Source: Paramecium octaurelia (taxonomy: Eukaryota > Ciliophora > Oligohymenophorea > Peniculida > Parameciidae). Taken from it: DNA of 64,000 nucleotides. Of this stretch, positions 12,584-23,770 are shown one piece after another; position 1 is the first letter of the stretch; each line of letters starts with the position of its first letter. The notes under the pieces were generated by a model. That model did not search any database, was not told the DNA's origin, and worked only from the letters and a program-made list of their open reading frames with translations. The translations under genes were made by a program, and so were the position numbers. The stretch is taken from the NCBI GenBank assembly GCA_905182995.1, contig CAJJDP010000030.1, forward strand, positions 314,747-378,746, written 5' to 3'.

Positions 12584-13626
12584 TCATATTAAACTAGTCA
12601 CTAATGCGGCATAACTCACAGATGAGTCATTAGGCTTTGTCACTTGATTTGATTGATTATATTTTGCTAGTTGTGTTTTTAGTTGCAATTTGCTAAGGTT
12701 GATTATCTAAACTTCAAATCAAGATTACATTTAGTAAAACACAAATTGGATGTCTACCACATATAGTATTTTTTGTATCCTCAAGATACTTATAAAATTC
12801 TGTAAGTTTATGCGATTCAATCAATTTAATTGCTTATCCATCTAATTATGTTATTGATTAATGAATTTCCCCATGTTCTTTATTATAAGGAGTGTATCGG
12901 AAACTAATTTGATAATATCATTAATTGACCTTTTTCCCCAATGACAGAAATCAGATGATATGACAAACACTGTGTTTGGATCAACAAAATATTTGACTAG
13001 TACACTTGCCACTTAAGCATCTTGTTATTCAGTAGTTGCACCCACCATTATAGGAATTAGTTTGCACTTTGGAAATACTTTATAAATGAATGGCAAATGC
13101 ATTTCTAAACTATGTTCTTCTTCCTCGATTTCTTTATTTGTAAAAACAAAGTTTTTTTTCAATTCTGTACTTAATTGTTTTATTGCTAAAAGATCAGCAA
13201 AAGTAAATACTTGGTTAATCCAATTCGATGTTGCCAAGTGGTGTTTCATAAATTTCTAGTTCAGATAAACCTATTCCTTTGATATATGTATGATGACAGG
13301 GTCCAAGTAAAAAGACTCTCATTCTAGAATAATTTAATGCTAGCTATAGTTTATTACCCTTCTTTTTGCACTAAGTGTTAGTATGCAAAGGCAGCCGTTG
13401 GTCCTGAATATGAAAAGCCAGCGTGTCTGATATGATTTATAAATTTTATACGGTCCAATAATTGCTTTTATGTTGGGTATGGTTTCTGCTTTGGCCTTTG
13501 ATAAGAAGTCGTTCAGTTGGGCATCCAATTGCTTTCCTTGAGTTTAATGAATTTAAATGTACGATCTCCAATATACCAACTACCTGCATGGGTGGCTTCT
13601 CTTATTTTTTGGGATGGCTGAAACAT
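12584..13626 (-). CDS. MEMO1: Memo-family protein
   Basis: Seven exons (introns 13537-13562, 13427-13451, 13324-13357, 13186-13210, 12904-12929, 12707-12728) give 294 residues, the usual size of Memo (mediator of cell motility, PF01875). Conserved pieces appear in order: ATHAGSWY at the N-terminus, [58 protein letters not shown] and DSSVSYAA. In animals Memo acts in motility and redox or metal chemistry; its role in ciliates is not known. One intron has a GTC donor rather than GTA, and the first ends AAG. Every intron is needed to maintain the family alignment. Confidence 0.93.
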
Positions 13627-13807
13627 GAATTTACTATATTTAATTGATAAATGATTGCGTAATTTTGCATTTATCTTGAAACATATGAGGACATATTTAC
13701 TGTGGTAGAAAGGAAAGAGTGTCTGGTTTTAAGAAAATGCGAAACGATCATGGGTTACTTGTTTAATTAATATGTGGAATACAAAATAAAGATATTAATA
13801 ATTAATA

Positions 13808-16571
13808 ATGAACTTCTTTAGGTCCCAAACAATGGGCTATTACAAATTGATAATCCCAAGAGAGAGTGCCTGGAATGTCATGAATGAATTGGCAGAGTTA
13901 GATTGCATTCATTTCGTTGATTATGATCCAACTTTACCTATGATCAATAGGCCATTTGCTAATTACATTAAGAGATGCGATGACTTGCTAGTTAAAATAT
14001 CCCTAATCGAGCATGAAATGAAGAAATATCAAAAGAAGATTACTTACTGCAAGGATGTCAATTTTTTGATCAAAAACTTCAAGCAATTGATTAAGGAAAG
14101 GTATTCAATCCTCTGAATTCTCAAGGTCTAAAGCCAGTCACACCTATTTGGATGAAATTGAAAATGATATCGACAAGAAACATTAGCAACTAATTGAATA
14201 GAGTACTAATATGGAAAATCTTCACGAACGCAGAAACAAACTGATTGAACACAAATCAGTCTTATTAAAGGGCGAAGCATTATTAGGACAATCATTTTTC
14301 TAACCGTATCAAATTCATATATCTTAGTGCTAATTACGTAGCCGAAGGATATGTCAATTTGTAAGGAAAGGAATTAGATGACATCAAAGTCTTATAAGGA
14401 TCTGTTAAATTTAATTATTTGGTTGGTGTCATCAACAAGGAAGACCAAATACGATTCAAGAGAATCATATTTCGTATTACCAAAGGTAATGCTTGGATGA
14501 ATACCATGGATATTGAAAGTGATTAAATCGTTGACACTAAAAATGTAATATTAATCATAATAAAATAAAGGATGACGCAAAAATCATTAAAAGTGTATTT
14601 GTTGTAGTCTATCCAGGTGGAGGAGGTTCCAATGTTATCACAAACAAACTCAATAAAATCTGTGAATCCTTTTAGGTTGCTAAATACACATTCCCTGAAA
14701 ATAATATGATTTTCCAAGAGAAATTAAGATCAATTGAAACAGAGTTAGTTGAAACTAGAAATGTACACATTCTCATATTATCTTTCATAGTTATTAGAAA
14801 TGACAAAGAATCAAGTTGAAGCCTACCTTGATGATTTCTAAAGAGTTTATTAAAACTCGAATTGCTCATAATTAGAAGAATTAAAATTATTTTTGGTTAA
14901 GGAGAAATATCTATATACTCAATTGAATTACCTGAGAGTTCAAGGAAGTGTACTCTATGGATCAATTTGGTTACCTCAAGGAGCAGATATCAAAGTTGAT
15001 TAGGCATTAAGAGAAGTTCAAACCAATTATGAGGGTTTGCCAACAGGACAATTACAAATATCACCACCTGAAGGTACAAGGCCACCTCCAACATTTTTTG
15101 AGACTAATGAAGTCACTTGGGGATTCTAAGAGATAGTTAATACTTACGGTATGCCAAGATATAAGGAAATCAACCCAGGATTATTCACAGTCATGACTTT
15201 CCCATTTTTGTTTGGTGTTATGTTTGCTGATATTGGACATGGGTATACTTTAATATCATATTATTTAGATTTTGTCTATTATTATTAGGAATATATCTTT
15301 GTGTTTATAATAAAGAAATCAAGGAGTCAGATTCTTTAATGAAGCATGCTCTAATTGTCAGACATATGGTATTAATGATGGGATTCTGGGCATTTTACAA
15401 TGGATGGATCTATAATGATTTCATGTCTGTTCCGATCAACTTATTTGGATCTTGCTATGAAACATAACCAGTTGAAAATCCAAGGTACGAAGATGAATAA
15501 GAATGGGTTTAAAAAGATTAATCTTGTGTATATCCATTTGGTATAGATCCAGTTTGGATGTGTGTACCCAATGAATTAACATTTATGAATTCATACAAGA
15601 TGAAATTGGCAGTTATTATTGGTGTCATTCAGATGTCATTCGGTATTATATTGAAGGGAATCAATGCAATATACTTCAAGAATTGGATAGATTTTATTTT
15701 TGAATTCATTCCTCAATTAACATTCTTCATTTGCTCTTTCGGTTGGATGGACTTTTTAATTATTTATAAATGGTTTGTGAATTGGACAGGAAAAACTGAT
15801 GAAGCCCCAAGTATTATCACTCTGATGATTAATATGATTCTTGCTCCTGGTAAACCAGTAGATCCACCTTTATGGGGAGATGGTTAATCAGAAGCATCAA
15901 CTTAAACTGCGTTGTTATTGATTGCACTATTTTGCATTCCAATTATCCTACTCCCAAAACCACTCATAATTAATTCTCAAAACAAAAAACATCATGCTCA
16001 AGGTGCAAGCAATTTAACAGAGAACTTGAACAAGGATCTTTACTAAAAAATTAATGAAGTAATATTTATTTTAATATTATTTGTAGGATTCTGAAGGCAC
16101 TCAAGAGAATTCAGAAGCTCATGCTGAATAATCTGGTGGTGGACATCACGAAGAATTTGGTGATATATTTGTACATCAAGTAATTGAAACTATTGAGTTT
16201 GTGTTGGGATCCATTTCAAATACAGCCTCTTATTTAAGATTGTGGGCTTTATCTTTGGCTCACGGATAATTGGCAGAAGTTTTCTTCTAAATGTGTTTGA
16301 ATGGAGGTATTAGTAGCGGAGGTTTTGTTGGTGCAATAAGGGTATTTTATTCCCATCTATTAATTTCTAGCTCTTAATTGGTTATGCCATTTTCTCTATG
16401 GCTACTTTCGGAGTTTTGATGATGATGGATGTGATGGAATGTTTTCTTCATGCATTGCGTCTTCATTGGGTTGAATTTCAGAGCAAGTTCTTTAAAGCCG
16501 ATGGATATGCTTTTGAAAGATGTTCATATGCTAAAGTAATGTAAGACAATGCAGTTCCAAAGGAGGAATGA
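13808..16571 (+). CDS. ATP6V0A: V-ATPase V0 subunit a
   Basis: Eight exons (introns 14101-14125, 14306-14327, 14545-14570, 14763-14790, 15243-15268, 16059-16086, 16342-16370) give 859 residues, full length for the 100-116 kDa a subunit. The N-terminal cytosolic half starts with the [18 protein letters not shown] motif. Membrane helices begin around [10 protein letters not shown]. The proton-channel helix [19 protein letters not shown] has the essential Arg at about residue 759. The subunit forms the proton half-channels of the V0 sector in acidic compartments, the contractile vacuole system or secretory vesicles. It faces the V0 d gene tail to tail, 156 nt away. Paramecium is known to have many a-subunit genes. 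Confidence 0.96.
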
Positions 16572-16727
16572 TATATAATAGATTTACATATATATCATAC
16601 AACAGTATTATATTATAATTTTAATTCCTTTATTTTAGGAATTTGTGAATTGAGGATATTAGTATAAATTTTAGATGCCAAAATAGTTGCTATACAGATA
16701 TATTAATATATATTATGCATTAAATGC

Positions 16728-18017
16728 TCATTTTCCAAGGTGACTGAAGGGGATAATAATCTTTTTCCATCCTGGATGATTTTTAGCAAGCTTTCTTGAA
16801 ATCATTTCTGCCAACCAGATAATGTTTCTAATTTCTTATTCCTTGAGTTTCAAATAAGAATAGAAGACCTAATATGAATAGTATAGAATACTCCATATGA
16901 GCCTTATCCGTCAAATGCAAGAGCATATCTTCTGCATTCATCATCATACATAATATCATCAAGAGTTCTATAAATAAGTAGATTTGAGCAATTACTTTGT
17001 TTATACATTGAATTCTTCTCTCTTTAAAGGATCTGGGGCATCCTTGAGTAAATCCCTATAATTATCGCATCCTTTGACAGCTTCTCTAAGTGCATCCAAA
17101 GTCATGGCTTATAAGTACATCTTTTCACAATCGGGATATAAGTTTCCAATTGTTGGACACAATTATTTTCTTGTTGTGATAATTTTGGCTGCTGTATTAA
17201 GATCTCTGTTTCCGATTGAATTGTAAATAACTTGGATTGTTTTAAAGTCAGCCTCAAATTTTAATAATTCCAAGAGTGCTTCCTAAGATGTTGGCATTAA
17301 CTAACTAAATTGTATGCTTGTACTTCTTATTCGCAAAACAAATAGAAATCTTCCAACCACATCTTCTTAAGTGATGTCCTGATGTACTCTGGTTTCATTT
17401 CTCTGAATAAGTTTTGGATGTCATTCAAAGTTCTGTTTTCATGTAAATTCTCAATGGATTCTTCCAAGAATTTCATAAAATAGACACCAATAGGTGTATC
17501 GATAAGGACATCTCTGTATAAACTGCTATAATCATCTCCTTCAAGAACTTTAATATTTTTGATTTCAGGGAACCAACCTAGTGGATCAATATTACTCAAA
17601 AGTATTTCAATATCAATTTTATTCTTCAATCCCTCTATCATGTTGACTACATTGTCAATCATAAAACGGCATCTTTCATAATGAATCAATCAATCATACC
17701 TCAAATGAAATAAGTATTTTGTAAGTGTTCCAGTGGATTGAGCCTCGATGTACTCAAATTCATCAGCCAATTTCTTTTTAAGTCTCTATCTCAGAATGGA
17801 TGTAGGTATTTGAGGATTGTCAGCTTATAAGCAATTCTATATTAATAATTGTCATGTGTACTTAATAATCTGTTTCTTCCAAGAATGACTTTAATTCTGG
17901 AATTGAGGCGCAATTCTTCATCTGCTAGTATTGAGCTTCGGTCAAGAAACTTGCTCTCAATCCTCTGATTATGGCTTCGGCATAACCATCATCAACCCCA
18001 AAAACACAAAGATCCAT
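16728..18017 (-). CDS. ATP6V0D: V-ATPase V0 subunit d
   Basis: Six exons (introns 17837-17861, 17673-17699, 17301-17323, 16968-16995, 16869-16891) give about 387 residues, close to the 350-residue family size. Conserved segments include FMIDNVVNMIEGLKNK, LLSNIDPLGWFPE, DTPIGVYFMKFLEE, WLEDFYLFCE, TLDDIMYDDECRR and RNIIWLAEMISRKLAKN with IIIPF at the end. The d subunit couples the rotor stalk to the membrane ring. The ATG used follows an upstream in-frame TGA; the N-terminus is slightly short compared with animals. The gene converges with subunit a of the same V0 sector. Its start lies only 44 nt from the divergent DHHC-like gene, so the two share a promoter region. Confidence 0.95.
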
Positions 18018-18061
18018 AAGATTTAATTTATTAAATTCCTATGCGCTCCATGAATTCAAAT

Positions 18062-19379
18062 ATGGATAGGGAAAATGCTGAGCATGTCCCAATTAATATC
18101 AATTAGACAGAGAATAAGAGGCATCAATGTTGCAATCATAATCATAATCACAATCATTAAAATCAACATTAACACCAACATTAACACAATCACCAACATC
18201 ATCATCACTCCTCATATAACCCATTTGCAAATGTCCCCAAAGAGATGAGAGTCTTCATTTGGCATGCCATTCTTAGTGGTGATTATGCTATGCAAATCTT
18301 TATGCAGTTGCCTATGATGGCTCAAGGCTATTATTTTTACATGATGATTTAGTATTCCAATCATACTATTTATTAGACAGGCCCTTATGACACCTATTTA
18401 TAAACTTAATGGATGGCTCAATTAAATAATGCCAGACAATATACTAAAATAAATATTTGGAGGGTTTGCTATCTATTATTTTCTTGGTCACGGCCTTTTA
18501 CTCTATTTCAATTATGAAACTTATCCTGAATTGGTATCTATATCTAATAATCTAGGATTATATTTTGTACATTATTTATGCTATCTTTACTACTTATTTC
18601 TTGGTTCTATTATGTCCAGCAGGTTATTTCAAATAAGCAGATTTCAAAGAACTTTTAGATACTAAACCAGAACTATTCACACTCTCTAAAATGAATAGAA
18701 ACATCTGCGTTCTATGTTCAATCCCCAAAGTTGTTAGATGCTAACATTGTCTATATTGTCAAAAGTACTAATCCATATAAATGTAGATGTGTTAAAAGAT
18801 GGGAATTCCATTCAATGCAATTCAACATATGCATTGGTCTATACAATTATCCACTCCTCATTCTCTATCTTATTTCTTGGACTTCATATCTTTTTTTCAT
18901 ACTCAGATAATTCACACTATCATAGAGAACACAAGAGAAGTCCTATTTTGATTTGTTCGTTATATTAATCAATATATGGCAAATCTATTATTTTGGTTAA
19001 CAATACCTGCTGTGTTTATTGAGAGTAATAATCTTAATTTTATACTTAGATTTCCTACAACATTACTCCCTCAGAATTAGTATAATGGAGAAGATACTCC
19101 TATCTATGGGCTAATGATAGAGGAATGTTTGGAAACCCCTTTGACAAAGGATTCATCAATAATTGGATATCCTTTTTTAAACCTCTTTTTACAAGCAAAG
19201 GAGACCAAAATTGGGCTACTAATAAATACATCAATGTTACTGACATCCCTAATCACCCTCTTGGAGCTAAAGCCTAATAATTAATAGATTAATAAATTAG
19301 AGAGTTAAGAATGATGGAAAAAGACATGATTAAAAGGTAAGCTGCCAATGAGGAGGCAGAGGGACTATTGAATGAGTGA
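18062..19379 (+). CDS. Degenerate DHHC-family membrane protein, His-rich N-terminus
   Basis: Five exons (introns 18352-18376, 18534-18555, 18765-18786, 19025-19049) give 407 residues. After CC comes a stretch of His alternating with Asn and Gln (about residues 25-53), then hydrophobic segments, the Cys-rich motif CVLCSIPKVVRCQHCLYCQK and the C-terminal DHHC-family signature (TPSELVQWRRYSY, GNPFDKG). Where active enzymes have Asp-His-His-Cys, this protein has EFHS, so the acyl-accepting Cys is replaced by Ser. It is therefore probably not a palmitoyltransferase; a scaffold or regulatory role is an inference. The start is the first in-frame ATG. It shares a short divergent promoter with V-ATPase d. 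Confidence 0.85.
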
Positions 19380-19544
19380 CAACAGTATTTTTGTGGTTCT
19401 ATAATATAAAGTTTATATTTTAATTTCAAATTTATTCAGTTTCTGTCGTCATAAATTTTAATTATGTGTCTATTTCAAATTTATATGCAAAACAACTATT
19501 TTCTAAAAATTTATTATTTAATTTTAAGAAGTCAGAATATTAAA

Positions 19545-20140
19545 ATGGGATCACAATTATTTAAAAAAAGTGTAGATAAACTATAACCACCAACCAAAAC
19601 ATTCTTCGAATTTGAACTTAATAACATTGATGGTTAGAAAACCCAACTTTCTCAATTTAAAGGCAAAAAAGCTTACATTTGTGTAAATGTTGCCTGCTCT
19701 TGTGGATTGACATCCTCAAACTACAGCGAACTTGTTGAACTATATCAATCATACAGGTACCAAATAATAACATAATTAGTGCCTAAGGTTTAGAGATTTT
19801 AGGATTTCCTTGTAATCAATTTATGGGTTAGGAATCTAAACCCGAACCTGAAATAAAGGAGTTCGTTATATCCAAATACGGAGTTTCCTTTCCGTTATTT
19901 TAGTACTGATTTTTTAAATATTTAAGAAAAATTGAAGTTAATGGTTAAAACACTCATGAGATTTATAGATATTTAAGATTAAACAGTTCACTAAAAGTTA
20001 GTTCTAATGAAGCTAAGGAAGTACCATGGAATTTTGGGAAATTCCTACTTAACTCATAGGGTTAAGTGGTAAAGTTTTATGATCCCGATGTCAAACCAAA
20101 AGAAATGCAGTAAGAGATTTAGAAATTGTTAAATCAATGA
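19545..20140 (+). CDS. Glutathione peroxidase, cysteine type
   Basis: Three exons (introns 19757-19779, 19903-19926) give 182 residues, typical of GPx. The active-site block [14 protein letters not shown] places Cys at the position held by selenocysteine in vertebrate GPx1; the other tetrad residues are present in [12 protein letters not shown] (Gln) and [14 protein letters not shown] (Trp and Asn). The family reduces hydroperoxides, and cysteine forms often use thioredoxin. No signal peptide is seen, so it should be cytosolic. A serine usual two residues before the catalytic Cys is also Cys-shifted here (ACSC), giving two nearby thiols. Confidence 0.93.
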
Positions 20141-20719
20141 TAATATTTTGCAAATTAATACTTAACAATGTATTTATTATTAATATTAATAATCTAACTC
20201 CTTACTGTAATAACGGAATAATTCTTATTTCTAAAGATTAAATATTTTTAAAAAATTTCTTAAGCTTCTTAATTAATATATATCATTTAAATTATTATTA
20301 CTTAGATTTTCTCATTTAGTTATAGATTTGAATCATTAATACTTGAATTCACATTTCATTAGACCTATTAAATAAAATAGATACTACAAATGGACAATGA
20401 AAATTTTGGATTTCAAATTTTGTATAAATAGTACAATAAAGTACTATTATATTATTTGATCTTAGCTGTTTATGAGAGTCATAAATAATGCGGAACTGAG
20501 AGAGATTAATACTGAGGAGTGATTTCAAATATGAATTATTAATAATTCTATTGGAGAATTAATACAAAAATGGAGAGGAGGAGTTGTGGGGGGAGTTATT
20601 TTAAATTAGGGAATGGAGAGAGTAAGTTTTTTCAGTGGATCGATTGAGAGGGCCTAATTTAATAATTAATGACTGAGAAAAAGTAAGGAGTTTTTTCATT
20701 TATATTCATCATATTTGTT
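20141..20719. other. Intergenic region
   Basis: Mostly A+T-rich. Purine-rich GGAGAGG-like patches occur around 20560-20690. No coherent frame under the ciliate code was found on either strand. Confidence 0.45.
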
Positions 20720-21469
20720 ATGAATTTTAATTAATTATGGGTATTGGCCCCATTTTCTATTGTGATATTGATCATCGCATACTTGGAAATAATGATGGTT
20801 TATGTAAACTAGAGTTCTTAATATAGATATTCATATATCCGGAAGAAAAGGAAATTCTTTTGTTGATTTTACATCATTTGTTATTGTTGGCTGTTATATA
20901 CTCATTTTACAAAACATCCACTACTAAGCCAGGATCGCCAACATAAACCGATAATGAAGATGACCCTTTGACTACTTCGAGGAAAACTTGTAAATTTTGT
21001 TAAAACAATAAACCCATGCGATGTCATCATTGCCGACAATGTAATAAATGTATATTGAGAATGGATCATCATTGTCCTTGGGTGAATAACTGCATAGGAC
21101 AGAACAATTACAAATATTTTTTTTGCTTAGTTTTTTATGCTAGTAACTTAAAATGAATATTTAGAGCCTTAACATCAGTTGTTTACTTTTGCATATATTT
21201 CAATAAAATTTTAAAAAATCCTCCGATTGGCAAGATCGATACCTACTTTATAATATTTGCTGCTACTCTAAGCTTCACATTGATGATTGTCTTATTTTTA
21301 TTCTTAGCATTTCATACAAAGTAAAAATATATATTACAATAAAAGATTAATAAGCAATAATCAAACAACGCTTGAATACTTTGAGAAACAGAGAGAACAC
21401 TACAATAAGGACCTCGTATCTAATTGTAACGAATTTTTGGGGCCAGGATGTTGGCTAATCCCTAATTGA
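20720..21469 (+). CDS. DHHC palmitoyltransferase
   Basis: Four exons (introns 20804-20826, 21143-21166, 21321-21345) give 225 residues with four hydrophobic segments. The catalytic region is canonical: [21 protein letters not shown] then [17 protein letters not shown], with the active Cys in DHHC. The C-terminus has the family NNQTTLEY motif. It should transfer palmitate onto cysteines of membrane proteins on Golgi or endosomal membranes. The second intron is unusual in ending TAGAG; using the TAG two bases earlier breaks the frame. The gene lies 1.3 kb after the catalytically degenerate DHHC relative on the same strand. Confidence 0.93.
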
Positions 21470-21719
21470 AATATAAAAGTTATTATTTTTATTCCATTTT
21501 AATTAGAATTAAATCATAAATAATAAATTAATACTTGAAAAATGAAAAAATTTACCTGAATTGTAGAACAAGTAAATCATTAACTCCTATAAAAACCAAA
21601 CTCGTTTAGAATTTTAATTCGGTTTCTTTAATTTTTATTATGTATGTTGACTTGATGATAACAATTTTGAAGGAATTTGACTTTTTTTAAAGAGGACCCC
21701 GAAGTGAAAGGGGAAGAAA

Positions 21720-22082
21720 ATGTTTGATAATTTGATTAATAAAATGTTAGAGATATTCAAATAACTATTAATCCCTAATAAAGGGATTTCTTAAATTCTA
21801 GGATCCAAAGAGAGCATTTGAAATATTCCTAATTTGATTATATCAAAAAATAGACATAAAAAGGGAAGAGATATTAATTCGAAAATCTATAAGGTCGATA
21901 TAAGAAATCAGGCATATTCTGAGGAGGTAAAAGAAAATTAAATGATAAAACTAAAAATTCTTATTTTTCCTAGAATTATCATTCATTTGCATAAGTGGAG
22001 AATGAAAGCCAAGTATTTGGTACTTGATATGCAAAGTAGTTTGGGGTTGTTATCATTAATTCTTTAGGGTTTAAAAATATGA
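21720..22082 (+). pseudogene. Frame with one in-frame TGA, probable gene remnant
   Basis: A frame of 120 codons begins ATG at 21720 and continues protein-like to TGA at 22080, but is broken by one TGA at 21819. After the break it encodes 86 residues ending with a plausible helical region (HLHKWRMKAKYLVLDMQSS). No intron with GT and AG ends removes the internal TGA without breaking the frame. It may be a decayed small gene or a real gene starting after 21819. No family is recognised. Confidence 0.35.
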
Positions 22083-22290
22083 TATTTTTTAAAACTTTTT
22101 ATGAACTAGAAGATTAATGAAGAAGTGTAATTACTTCTAGTTTTATAATGTGATATATAATTTTATATGTCAACTATAAATAGTATATTATTAATTTATA
22201 TTATGTGATTAAAATAAAAAAGATCCGTAATATATATTAATATGACATACTTTTTATAAGAATTAATTAATATATTGAAAGATATTCGAC

Positions 22291-23583
22291 ATGTAGTGTT
22301 TTAGAGCTTTGAGATTCTTTTCTGTATGGTCTTAAGTGCCAATGGGACCAGCTGACCCTATTTTGGGAGTGGCTGCTCAATTCAAGGCTGATCCAAGCAC
22401 TACAAAAGTAAATCTAAGTATAGGAGCCTATCGTGATAATGACGGAAAGCCAGTAGTACTCGATTCAGTGAAGAGAGTAACTAAATTTATTTAAACTAGG
22501 CTGAACAAATAATAAAGGAGAAGAAATTGGACAATGAATATCTTCCAGTTGAAGGACTCCAATCGTTTATTGATGCTTCTATTAAATTAGGTTATGGAGA
22601 TGCTTACTATGCTTAAAATGGAAAAAGCATTGCAGGATGCTAAGTATTGAGTGGAACAGGTGCAGTTAGACTTGGATTCGAATTCGCTAAGAAATTCTTG
22701 CCTTAAGGAACAAAAGTGTATATGCCAAATCCAACATGGCCAAACCATCATAACATTGCTAGAATGGCAGGATTAGAAATTTCTGAGTATCGTTATTTTG
22801 ATCCAAAAACACGTGGAGTTGATTTCTCTGGTTTGGTAGAAGACTTGAATAAGGCTCAAAATGGATCAGTCATCTTGTTCCATGCTTGTGCCCATAATCC
22901 AACTGGTTGTGATTTGACTACAGCCTAATGGACACAATTATTGGACTTGACAAAAAAGAAGAACTTCCTTCCATTCTTTGATATGGCTTATCAAGGTTTC
23001 ACAAGTGGAGACGTAAATAAAGATGCTGAAGCAGTCAGATTATTTACAGCCCAAGGAGTTCCTATTGTTTTAGGATAATCCTTTGCCAAGAACATGGGAT
23101 TGTATGGATAAAGAACAGGATGCCTTAGTTTTGTATGTGCTAATCAATAAGAAAAAGACAAGGTGGTTTCATAATTGAAATTGTTAGCCAGACCATTATG
23201 GTCAAGTCCTCCTCTTCATGGAGCTAGAGTGGCTGACATAATTCTCAACACCCCAGAACTCAACTAATTGTGGTTATAGGAAGTTAAGATGATGGCCAAT
23301 AGAATTCAATTGATGAGAGTTAGTCTGGCCAACACTTTGAAGAGTCTAGGTTCTCCTCATGATTGGTCTCACATTTCCAAATAAATTGGTATGTTTGCCT
23401 TCACTGTAATATATTGATCAATATTTTCAGGGTGTCGGTCCAGAACACGTTAAAGAATTGATTGCCAAATATCATATCTATTTATTGAGCAGTGGAAGAA
23501 TTTCAATTGCAGGATTGAATGAAGGAAATGTTAAGTATGTTGCTGAAGCATTCCACGATGTGACCAAGAATACAAAATTGTGA
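22291..23583 (+). CDS. Aspartate aminotransferase, mitochondrial type
   Basis: Three exons (introns 22477-22499, 23406-23430) give 414 residues. The N-terminus ([15 protein letters not shown]) looks like a mitochondrial presequence and is followed by the family start [16 protein letters not shown]. Class I aminotransferase features include [30 protein letters not shown] and the pyridoxal-phosphate lysine at about 259 in [17 protein letters not shown]. It interconverts aspartate plus 2-oxoglutarate with oxaloacetate plus glutamate, linking amino-acid metabolism to the malate-aspartate shuttle. Length and motifs are complete. Confidence 0.96.
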
Positions 23584-23770
23584 AGTATTATTCAATTATT
23601 AATATAACATTATTATTTGTATGATTTTAGGAGAGTATTATTATTAATTCATCTCTTCTCAGGTAGGGTTACTTGAAATTTACTCAAGAACATTTTAATA
23701 CAAGATTTATTAAAACAGTCTATAAATTTAGATAATCGATAAGAGTGATTTATAATATTGATAATTAATA

